A stretch of 29,352 nt of DNA. Source: CAYUNA01 sp047629355 (GTDB taxonomy: Bacteria > Bacteroidota > Bacteroidia > Chitinophagales > Saprospiraceae). The notes below the pieces were generated by a model, which made no database searches, was not told the DNA's origin, and was given only the letters and a program-made list of their open reading frames with translations. The position numbers were made by a program, and so were the translations under genes. Location: positions 1 to 29,352 of the forward strand of contig JBLHWU010000059.1 of NCBI GenBank assembly GCA_047629355.1. Direction: 5' to 3'. Shown in pieces: positions 8,605-18,183 of the stretch (position 1 is its first letter; every line of letters begins with the position of its first letter).

Positions 8605-11600
8605 TTAAAACACAACCAACTCTTCCCCTACCCTTTCCTCATTAATTTTCAAAACATAAACGCCAACTGGCAACCCATTTACAGAAAAACTAATTTCCTC
8701 CAATTTTTCAAAATCAAACTCCGCCACGCTTTGTCCTAAAAGATTAAAAACAGCCACTTTTTCTATCAAAATATCGGCTGAATGAATGCGCACAAAATCA
8801 TGCGTCGGATTGGGAAAAATCGTTATTTCAAAAGGCAAATCAGCCAATTCTTCTACCGCAACTAAACCTTCAACTGCCCAGCTTTTGGCAAAATGATTAT
8901 CCAAATCAGGACTAATCAGCGACAACCAGCCGCCCTGCCCATCCGTCTCGGGAAACCACGGCAATTCATCATCATAAACCACTTGGTCAACGATAATGGC
9001 ATTGCTATTTGACAATCGAATACTCTCGCCACCATTAGATAATTTTCCAGCAAACCAAGTATAAATTTGCTCGGTTACATCAGGAAAAAGCGTTGCATCT
9101 TTTACTAACCAAATCGTCTCATTCGGTGCAATTTCAACGACTGGAAAGGTATAATCAATCGCTTTTGAGAAATTGTAACCAGTTAAATTAATAGTCTCGA
9201 AACTCGGATTATAAATCTTCAAAAACTCCGATTCTCCATCAATTGGATGATAATTAATTGCGGAGATTTGAATGGAAGCTGGCGCAGAAAAATCATGGTA
9301 TTTCGAGCCCAAATCAATCACATTTCCAAAATCGTCCATGCCGGCATCCAGCGCATTAGAATTGGCTTGTAATTGAAAATTACTTTGCGTTGGATTCACA
9401 AAATACGGATGCGCAAAAACATTATCTGCCCCGCCAATTTCTTCCGTATCTGTTAAGGTATTTGAAATCGTTAAACTGGAATTTTCATCGATAAAAACAG
9501 GTATTTCGGGCGCGTTAGAAAGTATCGAATTCGTCAAAAATGCCATACCGCCGCCGATGCCGATATTTTTTTCAAAACAAGCCACTGGAATCGCTGTATT
9601 GAAGAAGGTATGCTGGTCAATTTCTGCCGTCGAAAGGTCTTTAATACCGAAACCTTGATAGCAATTGACGATGGTATTATTCTGCGCAAAAACAGTACTC
9701 AATTGTCCCACAGAAATCGCTTTGTCGGTACAATTGTAGATGAAGTTATTTTCAATTAACACATCCGAAGACTCTTCGCCAAGGTCAATGCCATCGCTAT
9801 TAAAGCCTAGGAAATCGTAAATTTTGCTGTTGCGAATTACGCCATTTTCGACTTCATCGTAATCAATCGCATCGGTGTCAATTTGGTTATTTCCTTTAAA
9901 ATCACAATTATCAATATAACCTTTTCCGTATTTCACATTAATCAAATCGCCCGTTATTTTAGAATGCAATTGACTGTTTATCAAGTAAATATCAGAATAC
10001 TGAGCAAAAATTGGATTGCCAAATACTTCCTCAATTTTCACATGATTCATTTCTACCTTGGCATAAAAAGCAGTGATAGCAGCATTGTCATTTATTGGAT
10101 GGTCACCTTCTGAAGCGTCGATAATTTCAAGCCAATTTAAGCGCGAAGTATCGGTTGAAAATTGGAAATTTAGATTGCCCCACTTTTCTACACCATCAAT
10201 TGCTTTGAAAACAACAGGCGCAGCCTCTGTTCCATCGACTTGCAAATTCCCTTTGATAAAAAGGGACACATTTTTAGGGAAGTGAACCGCTACACCAGCT
10301 TCAATTACTAAATTTATACTATCCAAAACCGTCACATCGTCAGGCGCAAAATACGGCGAGCAATCAATGGTCAACGTCGTATTTTCAGTAATTTCACGTG
10401 GTAAAATGCAGTTGGACATAGGCAAAAAATGAGCAACTAAAAAAGTATCGGAAGTCATATTAACAGAGAGCAATTCTTCCGTCGAAAAAAAGCTAAATTG
10501 CGCTACTTTCAAGGCTTTCATTTCCAAATTAAAACTGATGTCTGAACTCGTCGCATTCGCTTGATGAACTTCGACAGCAACAACATTTTCGCCTGCTAAT
10601 AATTGGTCAGTTTGAATCAAAAATGACAAGAAAGAACTTTCCTCTGGCGCAGCCGTAAAATCAGTTGCGTAAGTATCAAATGCGATGTCGCCCGAAGGTA
10701 TATTGGAACGAATAATTTCAATGCCATTTAAATAAACAGCCGCCCCATCATCCCGCAATAAATTGACCACGACTTGCCCCGAATAATCTGCTAAATTATC
10801 AATGGTAAACTTTTTCCTAAAATAAGTAGTCGGATGCTTATCATTAGCATTTCCACCAAAAGAAACGATGGTATTTTCGTCGCCGTCACCATAACCCAAT
10901 TCTGCCTGCCCTGTCACCCAAGCCCCATCATTAAAATCCAATTCTTGCCAAGCGGTGCCTTGATTTGAGCCATCATCCAGAAAACCCCATATGGTCGATT
11001 TTTCAATTAAAGTATCATAAGTCGCCAATGACCAACCAGAGAATTCATGTCCAACGCCTGCAATTGCATTCAATTCAAAAGGCAAATTTTTAAAATAAAA
11101 CCCCTCCCAATTGGACGCTGGAATTTTAAGGTTATTAATTTCAACATGCCCTACATCCGCTGGAAAATTGATAATTCCAAGACGCGCGGGGTCATCCAAA
11201 TCAAACGTATTTTGTAAATCATCCAATAGAAAACTCTGGCGAGAATAAGCGAAAGTCCCGAGTTTATTCACCTCATTTTCCCAAAACGCCACCGACGGCA
11301 ATCCATCTCCATAATTTGACATCGTTCCCGCCCAACGATTGACGTGATTTGGAATTTCTTTTTCAATCGCTGTCTGTTTTTCTGCAATCGCTTTCGTTAC
11401 CGTTTCTGGATGAAAAGTGGTGTATAAATGGTCGGTAAATCGACTGGCAAATTGCAAAGCATAATCCTCATTTCCCAGCATATTTTTCAATGGTACTCTC
11501 GCCCAATTGTAGCCTCCCGGATTATTACTTGTTGAAAAATAATCAATGCCATTGTCTGTTGCTCCAGAAAATCCACGGTCAAAATCTTGTAGAATCCATC

Positions 11601-13098
11601 GCCATTTTGTGCCAGCAGCCTTCGGTTTCCAAGTTTTCACATTATGTCCCCAACTGCTATTGCTTGTCCAAATTTCTGTAATGAAAAAATCAGTAAAATT
11701 CTGAACATCCATTACCTCCGAAACGGCTTGAAAATTAGCTACATCCGTCAAATCTTCCGCACACAAAGCAAACCATTCATTGAAAGCCACAGCGTCTCCT
11801 TCTTCGATAACGCCCTCATTTTCAATCAAATCGTACTCGTTATTGCCATAGCCAAAGTTTTCTTCAATGAAACTTTCGTTGGTTCGCGACCGCAGGTTGT
11901 GAATGCCCAAATACTGCCCATTCACATAAACAATTAATGGTCGAAAACCTGTTTTTTCCAAGTCCATATTCTCCGCCGTCAATCCTTGACACAATCCATC
12001 CCTAAACAAAGTCTCACTCCAATCACTACCCGAGGCTCGCAAAATAAGATTATCATACGCTACTCGTTCACGGTCAAAAAACAGCGGATATTCCAGTTTA
12101 TTATTATCGTATTCATTATCAAAATAAATGCCCAACATTTTTTGCGGCAGCACCCAAGAATTCAATCCATTCACCTTCGTCCCCGCCAATTCATTGAATG
12201 CCGCACGGTCACTTCCGTCATTTTCAAACAACTCAATATTAATAGGATATTCCCATTCTGGTTTGAAATCTTGCACATAAAGTCCAATATTTTCATTCCA
12301 AAAATAGGCGGAATCGGTCGTGATAGAAATGACGGGCAGTCCGCGTTCCTCAAAGTTTTGGTCAAAAAAATAAGTTTGCGTCACTGGTTTACCTGCGATA
12401 AAATCAGGTTGAAAAATACGCGCTCGAAGGTTTGTCGTTTCTGAAATAATCAACGGCATTATGTATTCCGGCGATGCTAAAGTTGGCAGCGAACCGTCTG
12501 TTGTATACCGAATCGTCTCACCAATCGTCGAAATAATCACCTCAAAAGGCGCATCATAAAAACCACCTCGCACTGAAAAGTGCGGTTCATAAAAAGTCAG
12601 TCCCGCGAAAGCCTCCGTATTGTTGCTACTCCCGGGCGTTGGCGTTGGAAAAAAGCTTAAATTAGGCGAACCATCCATCATTCGCCCCATTGAAATGTCC
12701 GTTTTTTGGACACTATATATAATACTATCCAAAAGCAAAGTATCGGTGTTGTACAAACCAATCATCTCGCCATCTTTGGTAAGTTTGAAATTGGTGTGAA
12801 CGCCCACATTTTCCCCGTCTGCCCATAACAAAAGGTGACTATTGGCCTGCATTAAGGTATTGAGTGGAAAGGTCCATTTGTTAGGTTCATTGAAGTTATC
12901 GGTCAAAAAGTACCCTGACATATCCACCTCAAAATTGTGGTCATTAAAAATTTCAATCCAGTCACCTGTTTCCTCAAAATCAGGGTCAGCCAAGGTCGAA
13001 GAGTTGGAAGACATCCATTCGTTGAGGTATATTTGAGCAGAGAGATTTTGAAAATGGCAGAGGAAAATCAAAGATAGTAGTGTGCAATATTTGTTCAT
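8605..13098 (-). CDS. Secreted CotH-kinase / lamin-tail / beta-helix protein with T9SS type A tail
   Basis: The start is taken at the ATG at 13098, because MNKYCTLLSLIFLCHFQNLSA is a proper signal peptide; the open frame to 13308 upstream lacks signal-peptide character. The product has 1497 residues. A lamin-tail domain spans about 22-135 (YLNEWMSSN...DWIEIFN). A chitobiase C-terminal-like fold spans about 175-245 (YTTDGSLPT). A CotH domain spans about 255-620 (GTKVNGLNSW, LILRASGSDW, WILQDFDRGF near 506). A beta-sandwich about 750-860 (YFRKKFTI, LLRDDGAAVYLNG) is followed by a parallel beta-helix about 1000-1170. A second lamin-tail domain lies at about 1270-1405. The T9SS sorting domain about 1420-1497 contains IFPNPTHDFVRI and VNGLPVGVYVL. 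CotH proteins are atypical kinases in spore coats; the secreted bacteroidotal forms have no settled function. Likely exported and surface-attached or released. Confidence 0.9.
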   Translation of the reverse strand: MNKYCTLLSLIFLCHFQNLSAQIYLNEWMSSNSSTLADPDFEETGDWIEIFNDHNFEVDMSGYFLTDNFNEPNKWTFPLNTLMQANSHLLLWADGENVGVHTNFKLTKDGEMIGLYNTDTLLLDSIIYSVQKTDISMGRMMDGSPNLSFFPTPTPGSSNNTEAFAGLTFYEPHFSVRGGFYDAPFEVIISTIGETIRYTTDGSLPTLASPEYIMPLIISETTNLRARIFQPDFIAGKPVTQTYFFDQNFEERGLPVISITTDSAYFWNENIGLYVQDFKPEWEYPINIELFENDGSDRAAFNELAGTKVNGLNSWVLPQKMLGIYFDNEYDNNKLEYPLFFDRERVAYDNLILRASGSDWSETLFRDGLCQGLTAENMDLEKTGFRPLIVYVNGQYLGIHNLRSRTNESFIEENFGYGNNEYDLIENEGVIEEGDAVAFNEWFALCAEDLTDVANFQAVSEVMDVQNFTDFFITEIWTSNSSWGHNVKTWKPKAAGTKWRWILQDFDRGFSGATDNGIDYFSTSNNPGGYNWARVPLKNMLGNEDYALQFASRFTDHLYTTFHPETVTKAIAEKQTAIEKEIPNHVNRWAGTMSNYGDGLPSVAFWENEVNKLGTFAYSRQSFLLDDLQNTFDLDDPARLGIINFPADVGHVEINNLKIPASNWEGFYFKNLPFELNAIAGVGHEFSGWSLATYDTLIEKSTIWGFLDDGSNQGTAWQELDFNDGAWVTGQAELGYGDGDENTIVSFGGNANDKHPTTYFRKKFTIDNLADYSGQVVVNLLRDDGAAVYLNGIEIIRSNIPSGDIAFDTYATDFTAAPEESSFLSFLIQTDQLLAGENVVAVEVHQANATSSDISFNLEMKALKVAQFSFFSTEELLSVNMTSDTFLVAHFLPMSNCILPREITENTTLTIDCSPYFAPDDVTVLDSINLVIEAGVAVHFPKNVSLFIKGNLQVDGTEAAPVVFKAIDGVEKWGNLNFQFSTDTSRLNWLEIIDASEGDHPINDNAAITAFYAKVEMNHVKIEEVFGNPIFAQYSDIYLINSQLHSKITGDLINVKYGKGYIDNCDFKGNNQIDTDAIDYDEVENGVIRNSKIYDFLGFNSDGIDLGEESSDVLIENNFIYNCTDKAISVGQLSTVFAQNNTIVNCYQGFGIKDLSTAEIDQHTFFNTAIPVACFEKNIGIGGGMAFLTNSILSNAPEIPVFIDENSSLTISNTLTDTEEIGGADNVFAHPYFVNPTQSNFQLQANSNALDAGMDDFGNVIDLGSKYHDFSAPASIQISAINYHPIDGESEFLKIYNPSFETINLTGYNFSKAIDYTFPVVEIAPNETIWLVKDATLFPDVTEQIYTWFAGKLSNGGESIRLSNSNAIIVDQVVYDDELPWFPETDGQGGWLSLISPDLDNHFAKSWAVEGLVAVEELADLPFEITIFPNPTHDFVRIHSADILIEKVAVFNLLGQSVAEFDFEKLEEISFSVNGLPVGVYVLKINEERVGEELVVF

Positions 13099-13217
13099 TA
13101 ACACTAAATTTAGTTGGCTAATGAGGTTTGTCTGAAAAAAGAAATAAAGATATAGCTTTTTTTTATAAAAATTTACAATTCGGTTTTTTAACAATCTGTT
13201 GACCTGAAGAAATCTCT

Positions 13218-13808
13218 TTATTGCACACACCGACAAGAATGTCCCACATCTCGCGTCCCCGGATTCAGCATAAAAACTTCTCCATTCTTCCCATCCATCA
13301 CCGCACAAACGGCAGCATGAAACGCAAATTTAGTACTACTCCAATACGCGCCAATTTCGCCTATCGGAAAAAAATAATTGGTCGTTGGGTCGTACAAACC
13401 AGCCAAGGATAAGTCAAGACCACTCTGCCCGCCAATTTTTACCCTACGATATAAACGATTTTCTCCACCGTCTTTTTTATGCCATTCTTCGTTGGCAATA
13501 TGTAGTGACAAATCCATCCATTCGTCTTGTTTCGGGACTCGCCAACCGTCGGGGCAAGCAGTCATCGCGTCTTCCCAAGTGTAGAGGCGACCGTATTTTT
13601 TGCAGTTTTTTGGGTCATTTTGGTGACACCAGGAACTGTCGGTTTCAAATTGTAGATTGTTCGTCATCCACGTTAAGCCGTTGAATTCCTTTGTTTTGTA
13701 AATGGTTTGGTCGCGGGAGTCGGTGAAAGTGGATTCCGTTTTTCCGCAATTTGAGAATATAATCATTGCAAAAATAGAAAAGAGCAAGAGTAAATTATAA
13801 TGACGCAT
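13218..13808 (-). CDS. FISUMP-domain lipoprotein
   Basis: 196 residues from the ATG at 13808; the 13 codons upstream in frame are lysine- and asparagine-rich and do not fit an export signal. A lipoprotein signal ends with FSNC, so the mature protein starts at that cysteine. The rest is a Fibrobacter succinogenes major paralogous domain (FISUMP): DSRDQTIYKTKEFNGLTWM near the start, then YGRLYTWEDAMTACPDGWRVP, YWSST, and a closing HSCRCV. Such domains occur in many secreted or surface proteins of Bacteroidota and Fibrobacteres; their role is unknown. It lies 119 bases upstream of the CotH gene on the same strand, so the two may be co-transcribed. Confidence 0.85.
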   Translation of the reverse strand: MRHYNLLLLFSIFAMIIFSNCGKTESTFTDSRDQTIYKTKEFNGLTWMTNNLQFETDSSWCHQNDPKNCKKYGRLYTWEDAMTACPDGWRVPKQDEWMDLSLHIANEEWHKKDGGENRLYRRVKIGGQSGLDLSLAGLYDPTTNYFFPIGEIGAYWSSTKFAFHAAVCAVMDGKNGEVFMLNPGTRDVGHSCRCVQ

Positions 13809-13920
13809 TTTGTGATTTTTATTATTTTTTTTTACAAAAAAAAACATAATTTTCTTCTTAGAAAATCGCTACTTTTAATGATTATAGATGATTTCATTTG
13901 ATTTGACAAAGAGCGTTTGA

Positions 13921-14261
13921 TTTGGTAGCCGTCGTCAATTAAAAGGAGAAGCGACTGTTAATAAGCGTGAATTGAAGATTCCTTTTGTCAAAAAAATGTT
14001 CGGGATGCTGGGGAAAGTGCAGTGCGAAAGGATGTTCCACTTGCAGTGATGGACTTATCAATGGCAGATGCGCCAGCTTCTAAAGCGAAATTGACAGAGA
14101 AAATGTGCGAGCGGGAAGGGTTTGAATTTATGTATTCTTCGACTGTGTTCGATACTATTTCGGACATTAGCCAATTTTAGATGCATCCGACGGATCATCA
14201 TCCGAATGAGGCAATGCATCGGGTTTATTCAGAGATTTTATTGGCGTATTTTGAAAATTAA
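13921..14261 (+). pseudogene. Decayed coding remnant, possibly SGNH/GDSL-type hydrolase C-terminus
   Basis: Two short coherent reading stretches sit in different frames. The first, from 13921, reads SRRQLKGEATVNKRELKIP and runs on to MFGMLGK before losing sense. The second, from about 14001, reads VRKDVPLAVMDLSMADAP and continues to a TAG at 14178-14180. It then resumes in the same frame as MHPTDHHPNEAMHRVYSEI up to TAA at 14259-14261. The D-H-H-P-N segment with a following helix resembles the last block of SGNH/GDSL esterases. No start, signal peptide or GDS block is visible. The family assignment is tentative; the broken state is clear. The remainder of 13848-14392 holds only the two hairpins listed next. 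Confidence 0.5.
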
Positions 14262-14292
14262 GGAGGGAGAAAATTGTAAATTTCCTCCCTCC
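14262..14292 (+). terminator. Hairpin after the decayed gene
   Basis: GGAGGGAG pairs with CTCCCTCC across an A/T-rich loop, directly after the TAA of the remnant. It is likely the terminator of the former gene, although no long T-run follows. Confidence 0.5.
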
Positions 14293-14336
14293 TGTAAAAT
14301 GCAGTGCGCGCTGCCTACGGCAACACAAGTGAGCAC

Positions 14337-14380
14337 TTGAGGACTAAAATAGTTTTTTGCAAAATTATTTTATCCCTCAA
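14337..14380 (-). terminator. TTGAGG-type hairpin ending the M16 operon
   Basis: TTGAGGACTAAAATA (14337-14351) pairs with TATTTTATCCCTCAA (14366-14380), with a two-base mismatch. It lies 13 bases beyond the stop codon of the minus-strand M16 gene. It shares the TTGAGG stem end with the hairpins at 1-58 and 23235-23293. Confidence 0.6.
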
Positions 14381-14392
14381 TTTCCCCTGAGA

Positions 14393-16474
14393 TTAGTCCA
14401 CTTTAAACATATTCGCGTCCAATTCCCCATTCACTTTCACACTCTGCATTTTCATTTCCAATGGAAACGGCATTGCGCCCGTGATTGTCACATTATGCGG
14501 AATCATGATACCATCCACTTCTTGAAAATCACTTAAATCCGTCACCTGCGTTTGACCTTGTTCAGTCGCAATAGAACGAATTTTATAGCTCGTTTCCTGT
14601 GCATAATAATCCGTCTGCTTTTGACCATTGGTAAATTCAACGTTGATTTTGTAAGCCGCCTTTCCTTCGACAGTTTCGATGCCCGCTAATTCTAATTTAG
14701 TTTTATTAGTAGCATATTCCAACTCTGAATAAATATTGCTAATCGCATATTTATCCGCCATTGGTTTCGGCATATCTTGCTTTTGACCCATCGCTTCCAT
14801 GTAACCTTTTTCGCCATCAAATACCATCTTTTGCATCACCTGACCATTCATACCAATCGTCATTGCGGATTTATTAGGTGCTTGTTGATACATTTTTGAC
14901 TCCATTTCCATGCCTTGTACAGACGCGGTCATTACAGATTGAAGCGTCATTACTTTCGACAACGTAGCTTTGCCACCAATCGCTTCAAGGTAATCTGCAA
15001 CAATCGTTTCTGCCGTCACACCATCAGGAATACTCGCTCCAGAATCAGTAATCGGTTGCCCCGCAAAGTCGTAAAAATTAACTTGACCGCTTTTTGCAAA
15101 ACGCGCTACTTTTTCTGCTACTTCATCCTTATTTCCAACGACCACAAGGTGCGCGTTTTCTGGACGAATGTACTTCTTAGCCATTGCTTGAATGTCTTCT
15201 TTGGTCACCGCATCCAATTTTGTCAAATAGGTCGCGTAATAATCTGCTGGCAAGTTGTATCGAGCAATATTCAACGCATATCGAGCCACTGTTTCTGGAC
15301 TTTCCAAACGTCGAGCAAAATTTCCAGCCATTACACTTTTCACCATATTGAACTCTTCATCGTTCAATTGAGTATCGCGAATTCTGTTCATTTCTATCAT
15401 AAATTCTGTCAAAGTACTGTCCGTCACCTCATTCCGAACACTACCACCTGCGCTGAATGAACCGATAATTGGGTCAGGTCGCAAAGACGCACGAACGCCA
15501 TAAGAATACCCCTTATCTTCCCGAATATTTTCGTTCAAACGGCTACCAAAAAAGCCACCAAACATCGTGTTCATCACACTTGCTTTAATCGCATCAGTTG
15601 CACCAGGAGCCATCATTACAGGATAAGTTACACTGATTGCCGACTGTACTGCACCTGTTTTATTAACAAAGTCAACAGTAGTTTCAGTTGGCATTTCGAC
15701 AGGCTTCAACATCGTTGTCATCACCTCACCTTTCATCCATTTTGCGAAGTATTTATTCGCTACCATATCGACTTCTTTCGGTGTAATGTCACCTACCACG
15801 ATAAGGTAAGAAATATTCGGTTTCATGTTTTGAACGTAGTATTTTTTAACGTCGTCCAAAGTTACATTTCCGATAGTTTCTTCCGTTTCAATTTCGCCAT
15901 AAGGATGCTCGCTACCAAATCGCATCACGCGCGCCACTTTTGATAAAATCGCATTCGGGTCGTCTTTTTCACTCGCCAAACCTGATAACATGTTCTTTTT
16001 TACCTTGTCAAATTCTCCTTCTGGAAAATTAGCGCTCACCAAAACATCTGACATCAATTCCAACAAGGTCTCCTTGTGTCGAGTCAAACTTGAACCCCGC
16101 AATCCCGACGCACTTGATGACAAAGATGCACCGATATAATCGACTGCCTCATCCAATTGTGCTTTGGTTCGCGTATCCGTTCCTCGCATCAACATTTCAC
16201 CTGCAAGCGTTGCTGCACCTGATTTGTCGCCTTCATTCATCGGCGGTGCATCCACGAAAATTTGGAAAGAAACGCGTGGCAATTTATGGTTTTCCACCGC
16301 GATTACTTTTAAACCATTTGCCAAGGTTGTTTCATACGCCTTACCCATTTCAATTTTTGGTGCAGGCCCTGGCTTTGGTGGATTTTTACGGAAATCTTCT
16401 TGCGCAAATATCGTCGTCGCGCTTACCGCAAAACATAGGATAAAGACAAATTTTAAAATCTGTTTATATTTCAT
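14393..16474 (-). CDS. M16 peptidase family, non-catalytic subunit with C-terminal LolA-like domain
   Basis: 693 residues with a signal peptide (about 1-24, ending TTIFAQ). The M16 fold covers about 40-470. In the place of the zinc motif HxxEH it has LAGEMLMRG, so it cannot bind zinc in the usual way. The second M16 half keeps the R/Y substrate-binding signature (FGSRLNENIREDKGYSYG). This is the hallmark of the inactive partner in two-chain M16B peptidases such as the Sphingomonas SPH2681/SPH2682 pair. An extra C-terminal region (about 490-693) begins ADYLEAIGGKATLSKV. It looks like the outer-membrane lipoprotein carrier (LolA)-like beta domain often found in periplasmic bacteroidotal proteins. 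It follows the catalytic subunit gene on the same strand, 224 bases downstream. Periplasmic peptide degradation is inferred. Confidence 0.9.
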   Translation of the reverse strand: MKYKQILKFVFILCFAVSATTIFAQEDFRKNPPKPGPAPKIEMGKAYETTLANGLKVIAVENHKLPRVSFQIFVDAPPMNEGDKSGAATLAGEMLMRGTDTRTKAQLDEAVDYIGASLSSSASGLRGSSLTRHKETLLELMSDVLVSANFPEGEFDKVKKNMLSGLASEKDDPNAILSKVARVMRFGSEHPYGEIETEETIGNVTLDDVKKYYVQNMKPNISYLIVVGDITPKEVDMVANKYFAKWMKGEVMTTMLKPVEMPTETTVDFVNKTGAVQSAISVTYPVMMAPGATDAIKASVMNTMFGGFFGSRLNENIREDKGYSYGVRASLRPDPIIGSFSAGGSVRNEVTDSTLTEFMIEMNRIRDTQLNDEEFNMVKSVMAGNFARRLESPETVARYALNIARYNLPADYYATYLTKLDAVTKEDIQAMAKKYIRPENAHLVVVGNKDEVAEKVARFAKSGQVNFYDFAGQPITDSGASIPDGVTAETIVADYLEAIGGKATLSKVMTLQSVMTASVQGMEMESKMYQQAPNKSAMTIGMNGQVMQKMVFDGEKGYMEAMGQKQDMPKPMADKYAISNIYSELEYATNKTKLELAGIETVEGKAAYKINVEFTNGQKQTDYYAQETSYKIRSIATEQGQTQVTDLSDFQEVDGIMIPHNVTITGAMPFPLEMKMQSVKVNGELDANMFKVD

Positions 16475-16508
16475 TTTTTATATGTATTATTTTTGTAAAA
16501 CACCCGCT

Positions 16509-16626
16509 ACCCCCAGCCCCTAAAGGGGGAGCAAATCCGTTTTTATTTTGAAATATTGGAGTCTATTTTTTTAAACCCCTCAATTTTCAAAAGTCACTGC
16601 AGTACTCCCTTTTAGGGGTCGGGGGT
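16509..16626. repeat. CCCCAGCCCCTAAAGGGG inverted repeat
   Basis: The left arm 16509-16531 (ACCCCCAGCCCCTAAAGGGG...) and right arm 16604-16626 are imperfect reverse complements. The right arm is flanked by 12-base direct repeats CAATTTTCAAAA at 16581-16592 and 16631-16642. Similar C-rich/G-rich elements are common between Bacteroidota genes. It sits between the two M16 genes and could reduce read-through from the catalytic to the non-catalytic gene. Confidence 0.75.
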
Positions 16627-16698
16627 TCTGCAATTTTCAAAATGAAAGCCCCATCAAAAGTGTTTTTGATTTTAATTTTCATTTCAATTTTCATTATA

Positions 16699-18030
16699 CT
16701 ACGGTTGCGCCGATTTTGGCAAATATTGCAACACCACTCGATTGTCTTTCACGAAATATTTCTTCGCTACTCGCTGAATGTCTTCTCGGGTCACTTTCAT
16801 ATAACGAGCTAATTCATCGTTAACCAGATTCGCATCTCCATAATAAGTATGGTAGTTCGCCAAGCTTTCTGCGATTCCTTGCACGCGAGAATTCTGCGTA
16901 ACAAAATCGTTTTCCACTTGATTTCTCAACTTCTGAAATTCTGCTTCGGTAATTATTTCATTGCGCACTTTTGCAAATTCTTCGTCCATTGCAGTTTCTA
17001 ATTTCACTACATCAACGCCCATATTTGCAATCGCATAGCCCAAAGAAATTCCCGGATCTTCCATCGAAAACGGGAACGAACCAGAGGCAATCGCCAACTC
17101 CTGCTCATCTACCAATGAACGATTCAATCGCGAACTTCCACCCTGAGACATCAACGTAGACAACATTTGAATGGCATAATAATCCGCTGTACCCTGTGCT
17201 GGAATTCGATAAGATTGAACCACCAATGGCAACTGAACATTGTCATAAACGATGTCCCGCACCTCACCTTTCATCTCTGGCTCAACGATATTTGGTCGAA
17301 ACGGCTCCTCCCCTCTTGGAATCGTACCAAAATATTTTTTAATCCATTCCTTCAATTCTCCTGGCTTAAAATCACCTGCAATCGACAAAGTCGCATTGTT
17401 TGGAATGTAGAAATCTTTATAAAATTTAAGATAATCTTGCTCCTGAGCCGCGTCCAAGTGATCCATAGAACCAATCACTGACCATTTGTAAGGATGCTCC
17501 GTGTAAGCACGCTTAAAAGTTTCCTCCATCAATGAGCCATAAGGTTGATTTTCAACCCGTTGGCGACGTTCTTCCTTCACAACTTGACGCTGTGTTTCTA
17601 CCCCTTTTTCATCCACTTTAGCGTGTAACATTCGCTCAGATTCGAGCCAAAGACCCAACTCCAATTGATTCGACGGCAAAACTTCAAAGTAAAAAGTTCT
17701 GTCCTGCGTCGTATTAGCATTCATCATACCACCCGCTTTTTGGATGTATTTGTCAAACTCCCCGCGACCGATATTTTCTGACCCTTCAAACAACAAGTGC
17801 TCAAAAAAGTGAGCAAAACCTGTTCGATTCGGATTTTCGTTTTTAGAACCAACGTGGTACAAAACCGTGACTGCCACAATTGGCGTAGAATGGTCTTCAT
17901 GCAAAATGACGTGTAATCCATTGTCGAGGTCGTATTCCTCAAACTTAATTTTGCCTTCTTGAGCGTTCATGGAAATAATTCCAATAAGCAAAAACAAAAT
18001 GGTTAGGCTTTTTTGCTTCATAAAATTCAT
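16699..18030 (-). CDS. M16 zinc metallopeptidase, catalytic subunit
   Basis: 443 residues with a signal peptide (about 1-23, ending MNAQ). The zinc site HFFEH is at 74-78, with the third ligand glutamate about 76 residues on, in VVKEERR (near 154). The second half carries the R/Y-type segment QGGSSRLNRSLVDE. Length and order match single-module M16B proteases (PqqL/mitochondrial-processing-peptidase-like). It is the first gene of a two-gene unit whose second gene lacks the zinc motif, so a periplasmic heterodimer is likely. M1 and M4 are both possible starts; both keep the signal peptide. The leader contains a strong hairpin with a U-tract (18116-18170), suggesting attenuation or RNA-level control. 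Confidence 0.93.
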   Translation of the reverse strand: MNFMKQKSLTILFLLIGIISMNAQEGKIKFEEYDLDNGLHVILHEDHSTPIVAVTVLYHVGSKNENPNRTGFAHFFEHLLFEGSENIGRGEFDKYIQKAGGMMNANTTQDRTFYFEVLPSNQLELGLWLESERMLHAKVDEKGVETQRQVVKEERRQRVENQPYGSLMEETFKRAYTEHPYKWSVIGSMDHLDAAQEQDYLKFYKDFYIPNNATLSIAGDFKPGELKEWIKKYFGTIPRGEEPFRPNIVEPEMKGEVRDIVYDNVQLPLVVQSYRIPAQGTADYYAIQMLSTLMSQGGSSRLNRSLVDEQELAIASGSFPFSMEDPGISLGYAIANMGVDVVKLETAMDEEFAKVRNEIITEAEFQKLRNQVENDFVTQNSRVQGIAESLANYHTYYGDANLVNDELARYMKVTREDIQRVAKKYFVKDNRVVLQYLPKSAQP

Positions 18031-18115
18031 TATTTATAAAATTTAAAAATGATATTCTCACTGTTCCCAAGACAATGTTGCAATCCTTAAAATTCAAGTC
18101 AAGCTGGGGTTTGAC

Positions 18116-18170
18116 CCTAAAAAAACGGCTGAACAAGTACCCGTAATGTTGGGTGCCTTCTCCAGCCGTT
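18116..18170 (-). promoter_or_regulatory. Structured leader hairpin with U-tract upstream of the M16 operon
   Basis: On the minus strand AACGGCTG pairs with CAGCCGTT (outer stem 18124-18131/18163-18170). An inner stem is formed by 18137-18142 with 18151-18156 around an 8-base loop, and the two stems are separated by an internal loop of about 5 by 6 bases. A run of six U follows at once on the minus strand, as in intrinsic terminators. No minus-strand gene lies upstream that it could terminate, and it is about 85 bases before the start codon at 18030. Candidate attenuator, or 3' end of a short RNA. Confidence 0.55.
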
Positions 18171-18183
18171 ATTTATATTTTTA

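Noticed and set aside
11986..12444. Open frame of 152 codons opposite the CotH gene
   Set aside because: Lies across the conserved CotH domain on the other strand and shows no domain of its own.
13099..13308. N-terminal extension of the CotH protein to 13308
   Set aside because: The ATG at 13098 starts a good signal peptide; the extension overlaps the end of the FISUMP gene and is not signal-like.
14915..15460. Open frame of 181 codons opposite the non-catalytic M16 gene
   Set aside because: The opposite strand has clear, complete M16 homology; this frame is rich in R, C, H and F with no recognisable domain.
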